Part shown: positions 34,217 through 47,200 of the stretch, one piece after another
Layout of the letters: each line of letters begins with the position of its first letter
Numbering within the stretch: the stretch's first letter is position 1
Source: Anas platyrhynchos
Taxonomy: Eukaryota; Chordata; Aves; Anseriformes; Anatidae
DNA length: 64,000 nt
Assembly (NCBI RefSeq): GCF_047663525.1
Contig: NC_092587.1
Span: forward strand, 141,222,001-141,286,000
Direction: 5' to 3'
Program-made: the position numbers and the translations under genes
The notes under the pieces: model-generated
What the model was told of the DNA's origin: nothing
Database searches by the model: none
The model's input: only the letters and a program-made list of their open reading frames with translations

Positions 34217-36117
34217 GTAAGTACAGACCTTAAATTGCTTTTAAAACAGTTTGTGATGACCTAATGAACATGGGGATCTTGGAGAATTAATGATGGAAAT
34301 GTTCATTACTTTTTTTTTTTTTTCCCCATTGTAATTTTAACCAGATTTCATGCACCCCAAGGCAGAGATGTGAAGTTAGGAATAACTGATAGGATAATGC
34401 TTAGGCATTAAGCAGCAATTTCAGGACTTAAATAGTTTATTCTACTTTCACTGGGATAAACTAGGATAACTCACATGGTCAATTATCACATCTCAGCTGA
34501 AAGTGTGACAGCTTCCATGCACCTCAAAGAGGACCTTAACTAAACCCTTTGAAATTGATGGTATCCTTAAGAGAGGATAGATGCTTGATGGTATCCTTAA
34601 GAAAGAATGATGGTAAGAGAGAAAGACAGAACAACTAGAGATACTCTTTACTTGTGATTCTGGTCTGGACATAGCAGCTGCATCTCTGTTGATGAATGAA
34701 TGAGAACAAGGGACTAGTCATTGGTCCTGCCATGGTGGCTGGCACTGAGCAGATTGCTCTGATTGAGGGGTGAAAGAACCAGGGACTGAACAAGCAAATA
34801 GTAGGCTGAACAGCTCTTGGTGCAGAACATGTGCCCTGTCTCCCATTTGTTTAGGACTGGGGATGTTCTCCATGGTTTGGATTCTTCACCCCTTGTAACT
34901 TGTGGTAGGAGCAAGGGCCATCTAGGTTCTTTCTTTGTATAGTCAATGGAGAAAGATGGGCTTCTCCAGAAAGTGACTCTGCCCGTCTGAAACATTAATA
35001 GGTTGCCTAAGAAGCCTGTCTCCCAGGGGAGATAGGATGAATCTGGGCCACTGGGAGCTGGGATCACAATTACAGTTCCACAGTTTCTGCCCTCCAGCAC
35101 TTGTCCTACAGCAAGACTGCTCTAATAGCATGTACCTTGGGGGACCTGGGCTCAGGCTCCTTTTCATGTAGGCTTGTATTCCTGTTCTTTTTTTTTTTCT
35201 TCTTTCCTCCAGTTTTTTTGTCACTCAGAATTAGTGCACCAGATGACTAGTCTTTAATATTCTCTGTGCTCTGCCTAACCTTCTCGGACAGTATGTAATC
35301 TTGCAATGCAAGATTAAAAGTAAAGTAAATTTGATTAGCATCTAGAAAATACTTTCTGTACTGGGTCTATTATATCCTCTTTGCAGAACTGAAAGGACTT
35401 CTCCATGATCCTTGTTACCAATTCAGGATGTAAATTATAAGATTTATTAACCTTATCTAAACCCTGCTTTGATGCAGATTAACATGGAAATAATTTTAAT
35501 AGTTTTAAAAATAAATAAAATAAATAAATAAAATAAATAAAAGTAGTTTTAGTTATATTTTCTTCCAGTGCAACGGTGACTCTTTTTTTTTTTTTTTTTC
35601 TGGAATAAATATTTCCTGATGGTAAATACATAATAGGACATTTCCTGTTTTAGTTTTGGTTGGACTAGTTTGCTCTAGTCTTGTCCAGTTTGAATAAAAT
35701 CCAAGATAAGAATCAGCAAACAAGACAAGTGAAATACTGTATGCTGAAATTAAATTATGCTATTTTCATATGTCTGTATGTAAACTAGCATTTCCTTTCC
35801 ATACTCCTCAATAGTTGATTAGGTGTGTTAAGCATCACAAGTAAAGTCTACTTTCCTTTCACAGTAACGTATATAAATAATTCCCTTTATAATCCTTGTT
35901 AATGTATTAGACATTTTGTTAATATCTCCATTTACTATTTCAAGTCCCTCCTATGCAACATTTTCTCTAGGTTAACTCAGAAATATGTCAAAATTGCTAA
36001 GGTAAAATCAAAAGTGATATGGAGATTTATAGAAAAAGATGTTATGAGGAAAATAATGTTATATGTTATATATATTTTACTTTGAGGAATGTTTACAGCT
36101 CTCCGCATCTTGGTTAG
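34217..36117 (+). other. IL1RL1: IL1RL1 intron before the Ig3 exons
   Basis: A 1.9-kb intron. A minus-strand open frame at 34714-35100 lacks any recognised motif and is taken as chance. A short duplication of TTGATGGTATCCTTAAGA occurs near 34555 and 34583. T- and A-rich tracts lie near 34311-34324, 35510-35543 and 35583-35600. Confidence 0.55.
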
Positions 36118-36250
36118 GTGCTCCTTTGTCTCTGAAATGTCAGGCCCGCCTGGGGATTAAAAAACAGCCTATAGATGTTGTCACATGGGATGTGGATAAC
36201 AACCCAGTAATATACACAGATACTTCAAGATTTCATGAAGAAACTCATTT
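36118..36250 (+). CDS. IL1RL1: IL1RL1 exon: first half of Ig domain 3
   Basis: The acceptor is CATCTTGGTTAG. An alternative AG at about 36098 would put the frame out. It encodes APLSLKCQARLGIKK and the tryptophan region VVTWDVDNNPVIY. The donor is CATTT|GTAAGT, phase 2. Confidence 0.85.
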
Positions 36251-36335
36251 GTAAGTACATATAATGTGGAATAATCCTTTTCTTAATGCAAATTTTGCTT
36301 AAGAGTAACCAATACCAACTCTTTCTCTCTATTAG

Positions 36336-36487
36336 TTTTGAAGGACAAGCACGAGAATATTACAAAGAGGCAACTTTGCACATCAGTGAAATAAAAGAGG
36401 AGGATCTGCAGTCAAATTTCACATGTGTAGTGGTGAATGAAATGGGAAATACAAGGGCCACAGTGACATTACAACTCAAAGCACAAT
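36336..36487 (+). CDS. IL1RL1: IL1RL1 exon: second half of Ig domain 3
   Basis: The acceptor is TTTCTCTCTATTAG. It encodes AREYYKEATLHISEIKEEDL, the cysteine motif NFTCVVVNE and ATVTLQLKAQ. The main donor CAAT|GTAAGG ends the exon at 36487. A second, weaker donor, AAGG|GTAGAA, 6 nt downstream (exon end 36493) keeps the same phase. Read-through would add about 60 unrelated residues to a stop at 36676-36678. Confidence 0.9.
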
Positions 36488-37701
36488 GTAAGGGTAGAAT
36501 TTGTTCATTTTGTTTTCTTACATACTTAACTCTCAATTTGAAATACATCGGTGGTTTTATTTTTATTTTAAATTTATTTTGCATGTTTATTTTAAAATTT
36601 GATTTATTTTCTGCTGGTAAGAAAGTTTGTTGGTTAGAATTAAAACCAGTCTTCATCCTCCCTACATCTTCAAATTAATGGCCAAGTTCTTGTGGCTTCC
36701 TTAGGCTATGGAAGGCCTTGGTGTAAATTCTGCTTTGGGGGAAGGGAAAATGGTATCAGCGAGAGATTAAATGTGCAGAGCAGGACAGTGCACCACCCAT
36801 GTGACAAGAATAACCTTTTCTAGGATATTCCTGCCCTCTCCCTCTAAGTGCCACTGAGCTCACTCTGTGCCACACAGAGATGAGAGTGACAATTTGAAGG
36901 CTTTCTCTCGGTTTCATTTTGAAATGCATTGTTCTAGTAATTTCTGCTGGAGAAGGAGAATTAAGGTCAGTGAATGGTGGGATTGTCTTTATCAGTTATG
37001 GGAATTTTTTGTTAGGGATGGTCAAATCCCTGAATAAGCGTTGTCGCCAAATCACTAAGTTTGATTCTTATGACAGGAGTGGTGGTCAATGGTTTCCTCT
37101 ATTACCCCTTCAGATGGGCTGAACCACCTTGAGATGAAATCCCACGGCCTTTAAGATTAGGGATTACTTTTCTATGAGAATGAGTAAAATCAAGTTTATT
37201 TTGATCACAGGGTTTGCACAATTACATGTCCTGCTATCCTCTTGACTGTTCCTAACTGCCTACAGGATTATGGCTTCAAGCAGAGTCATAATCCTGTGCT
37301 GCAGCCTAGACTAGACAGGATGTAGTTGATTTATAACGGAGAAGGGAGCATCATTGAGGAGGGTAGCCCAGAATTCCCTACTGGAAGGTGAGAGGGGATG
37401 TTCTGGTTGGATATTACCAGGTGAGTGAGAGCGTGGCTTCTCTCAGGAGGCTGGGCACACGTCAGAAGTGTGCCAAGTTATGAGTGTGGGCATGTACTTA
37501 CCATGAAGGGGAAGGAAACTGAGTAACACTTCCTGTTCACTCTAGTTCAGGCAATTCAATCATTTATTGACCCTATACTGCAAAATAGAAGAAGCAAAGG
37601 CTGCATAAAGGAACAAGTATATTTGATATTCCATATTTGTGAAGTGATTCATGAAACCTTATTTCTGCTGTAGACAAATCTTATTTTATTTTTATCCATA
37701 G

Positions 37702-38025
37702 GTCATCCATAAATGTTCAGGAAAGCTCTTGACTGTGACACCCTTTGCAACAGCCTATTTTATGTGGATGTCTATGCCTTTCTTGTTGCTGCTATTGGCA
37801 AGATGCCTGCTTCTGCTACTCCTCATCACTGTTGGTGTGAGCAAGGCTAAATCCAGAAATGGCTGTGCACTGCTTTAATTTTCTTTACTTGCTCCTCATA
37901 CAGTTCAGCAATATTTTTTCTAAAACATTGATAGCTTGCCTCTGAGTATAATGAAAATGCTGCATAGATGTCTTGTGCCTCACATCTTGTAAATGTGTAA
38001 TAAAGACATGTACTATTCTTTTTTG
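37702..38025 (+). other. IL1RL1: Candidate alternative terminal exon of IL1RL1 (soluble or decoy form)
   Basis: A T-rich tract ending ATCCATAG (37701) forms an acceptor 1.2 kb past the Ig3 exon. AATAAA at 37999-38004 with a T/GT-rich downstream stretch gives a poly(A) site. Joined to the main Ig3 donor, the frame reads three residues (C-H-P) and stops, giving a secreted Ig1-Ig3 receptor like soluble ST2. The second AG at 37720 joined to the minor Ig3 donor would instead open a frame of about 50 codons to 37878. That frame has a Leu-rich segment (MPFLLLLLARCLLLLLLITV) and a short basic tail, a membrane decoy-like end. The exon itself is not proven. Confidence 0.4.
37999..38004 (+). terminator. 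Poly(A) signal AATAAA inside IL1RL1
   Basis: AATAAA followed about 15-30 nt later by TTCTTTTTTGTTTC. It sits between the Ig3 and TM exons, where a soluble-receptor transcript would end. Confidence 0.5.
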
Positions 38026-39528
38026 TTTCTTTTTGGTTTAGATTATTTTTATTTATTTATTTATTTATCTATGGTCATCTCTTAGTTTTTCCTACAGCAT
38101 AACTCATGTCTCCTAGCTACTGTCTGTTATTGTGCTTTTTACACAAGTTTCCTCTCTGTATTGTGATTTTTTTTTTCCCCCAAGTTTTTTAGTATGGGTT
38201 ACATTGTTATTATTTGTAGCACAAATCTGTGATGGGAAGTAAGAGATCAATAGATGGTGCATTTACTACTGAAGTTACTTGCAGAAACTGCATGGACTAG
38301 TTAAATTGTGTTTAGCAGCACAGGTGACAGGTTAAAGAAGGAAACAAAGATGCTGTAGGTGACTGCATTTAAGCTCCTCTGCTTGAATCTGTTCCATCTT
38401 ACCATCTTCAAAAATGCTGAATGAATAAATCACCACATAGAAATTTTCCAGGGAAACCAGGAATTAAATCTGATCTTCTCAGTCATAATCAAATACTTTA
38501 AGAACTAGCTCATTTTTAGCAGTATCTTTATAACAAATTTTAGCAATTTTATTTGTTTACAGTTGTCACCTACATAAGAATTACTAATTGCCAGAGAGGA
38601 GTGAAGAGAAAGTATGGGGTTTCTGTCATAGACAGAGTCAGCTGTTTGTTTTTGTCTCCATGACAAACAAAAATACTAAATACTGCCAGGAAAGGACAAT
38701 ATGAAACCCTTCCTTCAAAATTATTTCCTGTCTTTTCCCTCCCCACTTTGCCTGAGGCTGTTTGGTATCTTCTGACTCCTTTACTAACACTCGTTCATAA
38801 AAAAATACCCTTTATGTCTCATAATGGTTTTAATACCTTAAAGCAATTAGTAATTAAAGTAATACCTTATAGTATTAGCCCATGACAAGGGCTGTCTCAT
38901 TTCCTCCAGATCTTTCAGTCCTGTGCCTCCATTTATAATCCCAGAGATGGTAATCATCCCATGTTTTACATTCTCCCCCTGCCACAAGACACAATCTCTG
39001 ATGTGCTCTGAGATCATCTCCATAACTTCTCTATGGTCAGCATAAGGAATTTGCAAAAGGTTTTCATTACATTTCTTCCTCCTTTCCTGGCCAAGATGTA
39101 GCTAGTCTTACTGGACACCTGGCAAGAGGCAGCAACTCTGCCTGCAGCTAAACTCTGTTACCCTCCACAGCTGCTTGGTGTCTCTCATGCTGGAATATAC
39201 CACCTCCTTGCACCACAGTGCTGGTGTCCAAGCCAGCTCAGAGCACTGATAACTGCAGTGGGTAAATGCTTACAAAAGTAGCGCTGCTGTCAGGGTTGGG
39301 GTGAGAGGTGGCACGACACCGTTAACCCCTGACAGGGAAGCCATGACAAGTGGAGAAACACTGGAAGTTTTAACTCTTTCTACCAGCACAGCTCAATCAG
39401 GACAAGAACATTACCTCAGCATCACATCTAATCCGTCTTCTCAGGAATTCAGAACCTGTTTGAATATCTCCCAAGTGTTTACCTTTTTTTAACAAATAAA
39501 TTGCCCCTAGCTTCTAGTTCTTCATGAA

Positions 39529-39955
39529 ATCACAGAATGGTTTGGGTTGGAAGGGACTTTAAAGATCACCTAATTCCCTGCCATGGGCAGAGACACCTCC
39601 CACCAGACCAGGCTGTCCAAAGCCCCATCCAGCCTGGCCTTGAACACCTCCAGGCATGGGTCATCCACGGCTTCTCTGGGCAGCATGTTTCAGCCTCTCT
39701 TCATAGGAGAGGTGCTCCAGCTCTCCAACCATCTTTGTGTCCCTTCTCTGGACTCATTCTAGAGGTCCTTCTTGTGCTGGGGTCCCCAGAGCTGAGTATA
39801 GGGTTCCAGGTGAGGTCTCACAAGAGCAGAGCAGAAGGGGACAGTCACTTCCCTCACCCTGCTGGCTATGCTGCTACTGATGCATCCCAGGATAAGGTTG
39901 GCTTTCTGGACTGCAAGTGCACATTGCTGGCTCATGGTGAGATTCTTCTTCATTC
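39529..39955 (-). mobile_element. CR1 LINE fragment in IL1RL1 intron (antisense)
   Basis: Starts with the reverse complement of a CR1 3' end (AAATCACAGAATGGTTTGGG, TTGGAAGGGACTTTAAAGATC). It continues to GGACTGCAAGTGCACATTGC and stops near 39955, so it is 5' truncated at about 430 bp. It lies in the large intron between the Ig3 and TM exons. Confidence 0.95.
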
Positions 39956-39959
39956 AGGG

Positions 39960-40707
39960 CTGGTTAAATAATTGGTGGTTGTGTTTCATGGCTCTGACGC
40001 ACAAGTATTGTCTCATCTCCCCCTGGGCATTGCTCAATTCTCATCTGCAAAGTGTAAAATATCTGGGGTACCACAAATCCTTCTGGTGTGAATGTTCTGC
40101 TCTGGAGAATGCCTGAAATTCCAGTTCTGAGAAGAGATAAAGTTCATCCCTGCACATCAGGTCTGTTTTTCCTCAAAGTTATTTAATGCTGGACCTAACA
40201 TTTTATCTCATCTTCAGTAAAAAGATGTGGCCAGGAATTCCAGATCCAGACCTATGTCTTTGCTATCTGGAAGTGTGTTTTCCTTAGAAAACTAAATTTA
40301 GAAAAATATGCTGTTCTTACAGAATCTGTCAGGAGATGCCTTCAAATGTTCTTTTATGATTTGTTTTCCCTGGCCTCTCAAATATTGTTTCCTGTGATCT
40401 GATAGTTCTGTGTTCCCATTGCTCTTAAATATCAATAAATAGTATTAAATTACAGTCAGCTCATGAACTTTCTGCTACTAAATATTGCAGTGAAGTCAAA
40501 TCAAGCAGCAGGATTTGGTCAGTCTTGATCAGGGCCTCCAAAAGTAGCTTCTGGCCTTTGTCACCATTGTCCTGAATATAGTCGATTTATTCCAGAGCAA
40601 TGAGAGGCTGAGTCAGCCTTACTGGGAACTGAAACTGATCTTCCAGAAAGACCCCTATAGAGATTCTTGTCTGAGGCTTTACAAGTTTTATAAGCACAGG
40701 AAATTTA

Positions 40708-40738
<31 letters not shown>

Positions 40739-43270
40739 CCGGACTTGGTCTAATCACTGCAAGACCAAATGTAAACAGCTTGTTTTAGGCTCAGAATTGC
40801 AGAAGTTGTTGTTGGAACCTGTTTCTTTTCTATTTGTTTTCTAAACAATTGCAAATCTCATAGTTCTTGTGGGGGTATTTTTCACCAGGTGCCTGATGGC
40901 TGGATGTTTCTTTCTCCCTTTAAATGGCAAAGAAAGAAACAAGAAGAGTGAAAATCATGTCAGATTTGTCTCATTTCCTACTAGGGGAACTGGAAAATGT
41001 ACTTGCAAAACCTTTGTTTATCTAGCTTTTCAGTGGCATTTCTCAGGGATTTATTAATTAATGCTTTAATTTAAGGTTGTCTCCAGAGGTACTACTCAAT
41101 GTACTGACTTATTCACTATCTCCTGGAGAAGCTAGGGAACCTGTAAATATCAATATATGAGACTCTTCACTGCTATATATTTAATCCTATTTCATTCACT
41201 TAGGGCAAGTCCAAGAGAAGCTCTGGAATTGCTTCTTGGTGGTGGTAGTCTGTGCATTCACCTGGTAGCTTGCTGGCGGCATGAAATCTGCAACTTGTTC
41301 CACTGTGTCTTGCTGACTCTTTTGTAGAGGAAATTGAGATTGGCCCAACAGACTGCTGTGACATGTAGCTCCTCAGGTGCTGGTGAACAGCCTGTTGCTG
41401 CAGCCACGTGTGTTTTGTGTATGTTTTGCAGGCAGAGGGAGGCAAAGCCCTGAAAATCTGATCCCTGTATAAGGCTTGTCTGGGTAGAGTTGCTACCAGC
41501 ACATGTGAACACCGTCCACCAGCTGGGATGTTGTAAAGGGTGTCTACAGTGAGAGAGCCAGACCCCCAAATTAGTACTGCCAGAATGTCTATATTTCAAT
41601 TTATATGTGGCCAACACTCAGTGGAGTATTTCTTTCCTGAGGCAAGGTAGTCTGACATCGCAGCATACCTCAAACTTCCCTGTAAGACTGAAGGGATGGT
41701 TCTAGCCATACTCAGAACCAAGTTATTGCACCAGACAATTGTTATATTTACTACATTGTACTAAAAAAAAATCATGTTGTCACTTTTATGCACTTTTAAA
41801 CTCACTTTTGTGATATGCTATCTGGACTTTTCCATTTGCATTTCTTTTGGGGTCAAAGTTTGTCACCCACTCTGACTCTTCCAGAGGTATATATTTTTTA
41901 ATCCAAATCTTTTTAGTGGTCTGAATCACAGAAAAGTCACCAAAGTGGTTGCATTATTACAACTGTAAGACAATGAATCATCATGATGGATGGGAATAAA
42001 TAGATTAAGAAGGTGGACTGCAAATGGAGCTCTCTTAACTGGTTTATCTGTCAGAGAAAAATGTATACGGAACTGCTCTGTGTCTGTGTGTTAAAACCAG
42101 GCGGAATTAATTTGGGTATTTTTATTTGCTTTGAAGCATATTTCTACTATGAGGCAATTGCTGTTAATCTTCCATCCAATGGAATAATGCTTCCTCTTTG
42201 TGTAATTGCTGTATATATATATATTTTAATATTTTAATTTCAAATGTGGCTATCTAGAATTCACAGTGTTTTCTATACCAAATACTGTGAGAATTCAGTA
42301 TGTCTGGGGCATAGGTCAAAAATATCTCTTCAGTTTTTTGTCTGTAATAATCTGAGGATTAAGCTTCTAGCTTTCTAAACTGGAGAGAGCACACAATGAC
42401 CTCACTTCTATCTCCCAGCATCTTTTTCTGCAGCAGAACCAGATGTCATCTAGAGGTTGCCCACATCTAGACTGACTTCTGCTATGTGAATCACAAAGAG
42501 AGAGGAGAAACAGGCAATTACAGGAAAATACCTGACTGGATTGCTATAGAAATATAGCTGTTCCCTAGAAGAGCGATAATCACAATCGCTATACTGTGAG
42601 CATATGATAGCACAAAGCTGATGACAGTCATCTTTGATAGCTTTCATCTCTGAGGATGAGGTGATTGGATTCAAGAGCTCTTCCTTGAGGGAAGCTGGAA
42701 CTGCAGTGGATGACTTTCTTCCCAGTTTTCCTTACTTGTCATTGTTTTTTTATGCTCTTTGACCCTCAAAGGAAAAGAAGGAGGAGAATCTCATCTGCCA
42801 CTGCCATAGTTTATCTTATTTTTAAGGCCAGACTTGTTCTGTTTTCCTGCTTGTCTTGTGTACTTTGTTCTTATCTTGCAGATTTTATTAATTGCACATG
42901 TTTCTCCATACCCTGTTTGCGCAACAATGCCCCAAGTCTCTGCTTGCCCCTGCATGGATGCTTACTAGTGTCAAGCTTGGGCTCAACTGCCTTGCAAAGT
43001 GATTGAACATTGTTGTTGAGCAAAATACTTAGAAACATTGCTCCCAGATGTGGTATTTAATGAGCTTTGGTCTGGGTGCAACACTCGCAGATATTAATTG
43101 TATACTGCTCAGTACACTTCTACTTTAGGGGTTCAACAGGCCTCTGTGGTGGCTACATCAGCTAGGGAAGGTAAAGGTCTTGTCTTCTTAGTTGTGAACT
43201 CCTTAAAGCCATAGCAGATGTAAAGATATGAGAAGCTAAGGCTGCAACTAACACTTCATTTCTCTTCTTT
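39960..43270 (+). other. IL1RL1: IL1RL1 large intron, right part
   Basis: No extra exon was recognised. A poly-T tract of about 30 bases lies at 40710-40738. Overlapping minus-strand open frames at 41200-41617 (100 and 119 codons) lack recognisable motifs. Confidence 0.5.
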
Positions 43271-43274
43271 GCAG

Positions 43275-43418
43275 CAGATCATCCTAATGTCCTCATGATT
43301 GTTGGATTTCTAGTTCTGCTAGTGATAGTAGCAGTCTCTGTTGTACTTTATCAGTTCTTCCGAATTGATATTGTCCTATTTTATCGGGAGATATTTCAGC
43401 CCTACTCAGTCAAAGATG
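43275..43418 (+). CDS. IL1RL1: IL1RL1 exon: transmembrane segment
   Basis: The acceptor is TCTTTGCAGCAG, a NAGNAG pair; I chose the first AG (43274). It encodes DHPNVLMIVG, a hydrophobic helix (FLVLLVIVAVSVVLY) and the membrane-proximal motif FRIDIVLFYREIFQPY. The donor is GATG|GTGAGT, phase 1. Confidence 0.9.
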
Positions 43419-44099
43419 GTGAGTAAGCATTGCATAAGAAAGTTTAAAGGACAAGAAAGGGCAAACCATGTGGAAACAGATAAATCTGATAGTTGTTTAC
43501 TAACTCAAATGACACTTGAGCCTTATTCATCACTTTCTCATGCTTCTTGAAATCATTTATATAAGGGGGAACGAGCATAGTTCTAGCAGTGCCTTGCACT
43601 CACCACAGAACCATGTATTGGTTCTATAATGATGTATTGCAGAAACAAAGGATTAAATCCTGGTTTCACTTTTTTTTTTTTTTTAAATAAAAATATTTGT
43701 CATGAAATATTGAGTGACAGTGAAAATCTGATTTAACAGCCTATTATTCCACTGAAATAACAAACAATCAGACTCATCTCTATTTCATGTTAATACATGT
43801 ATGCATTGATTAATTGATCTCTTACTTTATACAACTTAAGATACAGCTTTCAGAATGCAACAGTCAAATTCTCCAAAGCAGCAAATGCATAAGACATAAC
43901 AGTTCAGCATGGAAAACACAAAATGCGCACAGTCTCTGATTTCCAAACATGTATCCAAAGACGCACATCATTATAATTATCAGGAAGATCTACTTAAATC
44001 TATTTCAAAGACTGTATAGTTGTTATTTTACTCAGCTTTACAATAGACAGCTCTAATTCATGTTAACAGAAGGCACTTTCCTCTTGCTCTACCTTGCAG

Positions 44100-44258
44100 A
44101 TGGGAAGATATATGATGCATATGTGATCTACCCCAGAAGCTACGGCAATGAAGCTAATTTTGTGGAATATTTTGTACACCAAATTATGCCAGATATTCTA
44201 GAAAATAAATGTGGATATAAATTATGCATTTATGGTAGAGATACTTATCCTGGAGAAG
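44100..44258 (+). CDS. IL1RL1: IL1RL1 exon: first half of TIR domain
   Basis: Encodes TIR box 1 (DGKIYDAYVIYPRSYG) and box 2 (ENKCGYKLCIYGRDTYPGE), nearly identical to mammalian ST2. The acceptor is CTACCTTGCAG and the donor is GAAG|GTGAGT. Confidence 0.93.
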
Positions 44259-47200
44259 GTGAGTTTCAACTCAGATAATGCACTGCATTACTTGTTAAGT
44301 TGGAGCAAGTTGTGTTCCTACATGTAGACCCTTTCATTCCTGAGTGGGCTGCTCATCTCATCAGCAGCTGTATGTCTAATGTGTCAGGCAGGGTGACACA
44401 ATGTCACTTTGTGCTTGTTGGTGTTCTATGAAAAGCAAGTTGTAGGCTGGGGACAGAAATTGTTTATCAACTTCTTGGGTGATGCAGGAAATGTGACTCG
44501 AAGTGTGACTCTCAGACATACACCTGCTCTTTGGGTTGTGTAACTCTGCATTGCCACTGTCTGGGCAAAGCCATGACAAACCATTCATGAGTAGGCCTAC
44601 AAGATACCAAGAGAAGAAAACCACAGAGTTGAAGAATTAACCTTGCTGTTATCACTCAGGGTTTTTCAACCTGTGACAAAGGATGTCATAGTTACAGGAA
44701 GTTCAGATTCTGTTCACAGAGATGACCTACTTTCATTTTTTACAATTCCCAGTGCTACTTCAAGAGACAATGTGTTCTCTATTCCCATTTCCAAAATGAA
44801 TTTGTGTTAATTAATCTGTGTTAATTTTCACAAGGACAACCCTACACCCTCATATTAGCTGTCATCTAGATATTATCTGCTTTCCTCCAGGGCTTAATCG
44901 TCTGTCTTGTGCTCTGGTGTTCTGTGGACCACATGTTCTCTTCTTATCAGAAAACAGGCATGAAACCAAAGATAGCCCATTCTGAGTTATACACTTCTAA
45001 AATCATCTGCATTGGACCAGATGTGACTCATCTGCCCAGATCTGGGCCAATATTCTTGATGTCTTCTTCTGACAAGTGGCAAAAGTTCTGCCTGGCCTTG
45101 AGAAAAAACACTGCAACAAGAATGAAAAAAAAAAAAAAAAAGGCAAGAATTGCTGATCCAGACTATAGCTATCAGCTATCATGTGAGTTTCAGAATAAGG
45201 AACTACCATTGGCTCACAAAGATGTTAATTGCAGAAATTTATGCCACCTGCTGAGGTAATATTCTCTTTTGGGATGGTATTCCTAAACTTTCCTGGAGAA
45301 AATGGAGCACAGCATGCAACTGAAATGCAGACTGGGACTAACAGGGATTCTCTTGGTTGAAAACAAAGACATTTTCATTGTGCAAAGGCATGAATGAATG
45401 CCTGTAGCCCAGGCAGTATGAAGACCCACCAAGCCAGCCTTGGACAACTGATAACTCCTTTTTTGACTCATTCAGTTTGATTTTACTAAAACTCTAATAA
45501 TGTCTTGATCATTGACTGTTGTCTTTTTCTCTTCATGTTTATATTCACAGCCTTCTGCTTTTGTCTTCCTTGTTCACTTTCAAGTCCCAAATATTTACAC
45601 TTGGGTGGAAAAGTTGTTCAGAATTTGTCGTGGGGAGCACATAAAAGTTCCCTGCTTCCAGGCAGATGGACTTCACGCATACACTCCTCACTCTTGTTTA
45701 CCTTGATCTTGATCTTGATTCTTTTGTTATCAGATTTCCAAATCCAAAACCTTACAGTTAAAATATGCTAAACACAGAGTAAATCAGGAGTATTATCAGT
45801 AAATACCACTGTGTTACTGTAAACTTTCCTGAATATGTATCATATTATTTGATGAATCATCTGTTTTTCACTGTTAAACTCCATGTATTTCCAGAAAACA
45901 AAATGCAGCAAGGATATAAAATGGGATCGTTATTTGAATGGGATTATTATTTGAAGAAGAGTTCATGACTCTTAGTTCCAGAGGAAAGCTTTGTAATTTG
46001 TAACTTGTGCTCTTCCAGTAATAAAAAAGATAAAGAGAATAATTCAAGCAACAAACAGCACTACACAGCTGTTGGACTTCCATTGATTTTCCTAAATTCA
46101 CTTTTTGTTATTGTTGTTGTTGTTTCCTGTTCTTAACCGATTAAAGGCATTTTCTGTGCCTTATCCATTGCCTGAAAGAGGTGTAAATGCAAGTATTACC
46201 CAGCAAAGGAAGAGGTTTCTGCTCCATTCTTTTCATGGTCCCATTGGCTTGCCCCAACTACATTCCTTGACACAAAATCTAACTAAACACTGTCAGAGCT
46301 GCTGTATCTGTAACACACACACACAAAAAGAGAAAATAACATAAAAATGATCATAAGAATGATGATACTTCACTGCACCAATGTTCTGTGCAGCCAAGTG
46401 TCCTACCTTCTGCAGTAACCATGGGCAAATTACTGGAAAAGACTCTAAGAACAGTCTTTTCCTGAGCCAGGAATTGCAAATGCTGGGCCTCTCTGAGACT
46501 GAGAAGACCTTTACAATGGGCTGGCAACCTCTAGCAAAGAAAAGAGGTCGCATATGCAGATGATAGATAATGTCTTTTAAAAGTGCCTTTAAAGAATAAA
46601 GAATGTCTTTATTAAATGGCTGTTACATCAAAATTCCTTAGCTCAGCTCCCACTTTGGGATTCTTTGGCCCAGCATCACATACTTCCAGTAAAACAACTC
46701 CAGTTTCCCTTCCGCAGACCACAGGAAACTCTGCTGACTGGGACAAGTATTTCACCAGATAGGTACTCGTCTGCAGTGTTCTTCTCATGGACAGCAGGTC
46801 ATTGAGAAAAGCAGATCCTAGATATGGAGCTTTCTGAGCTGGCCCAGAGCTTGAGTTTCGTAGATACAACACAGCCAACATCACAGTCCTAACTGTGGTT
46901 AATGAGCTGTCCCTAGCTGTCCCTAACAGCTTTTCAGTGGGAAAGAAAAACACCTTTAGTCATGGTGATGATCAAATACCCTGCAAGTCTGGATCCAGCC
47001 CTGTTGGGTTAACGTCTAAATTAGCACACTGTAGCTCAGGAGTATTAGCACTCCCTCTGCAGGAAAATAAGCCTCTTAGAAGTCACCCAAATGGATCCAA
47101 ATTATTATTTTTTTTTTCATGGCTAAGTATTGAAGGATTGTTTTTTAGAGCACTAAACTGAAAGAATATGATTCCTTACATGCAAATTATTGACTAAGCT

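Noticed and set aside
34714..35224. Minus-strand open frames of 128 and 93 codons
   Set aside because: No recognised domain, no splice context; probably chance in an intron.
36488..36678. Read-through of the Ig3 exon as the main soluble ST2 end
   Set aside because: It would add about 60 unrelated residues, and I saw no AATAAA close behind; the spliced terminal exon at 37702 is a better candidate, though read-through cannot be excluded.
41200..41617. Minus-strand open frames of 100 and 119 codons in the IL1RL1 intron
   Set aside because: No family motif and two competing frames; could be an old repeat but I could not identify it.
44909..45259. 116-codon + strand open frame within the TIR intron of IL1RL1
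   Set aside because: Interrupted by a poly-Lys run from an A tract; no TIR similarity and no need for an extra exon between the two TIR exons.
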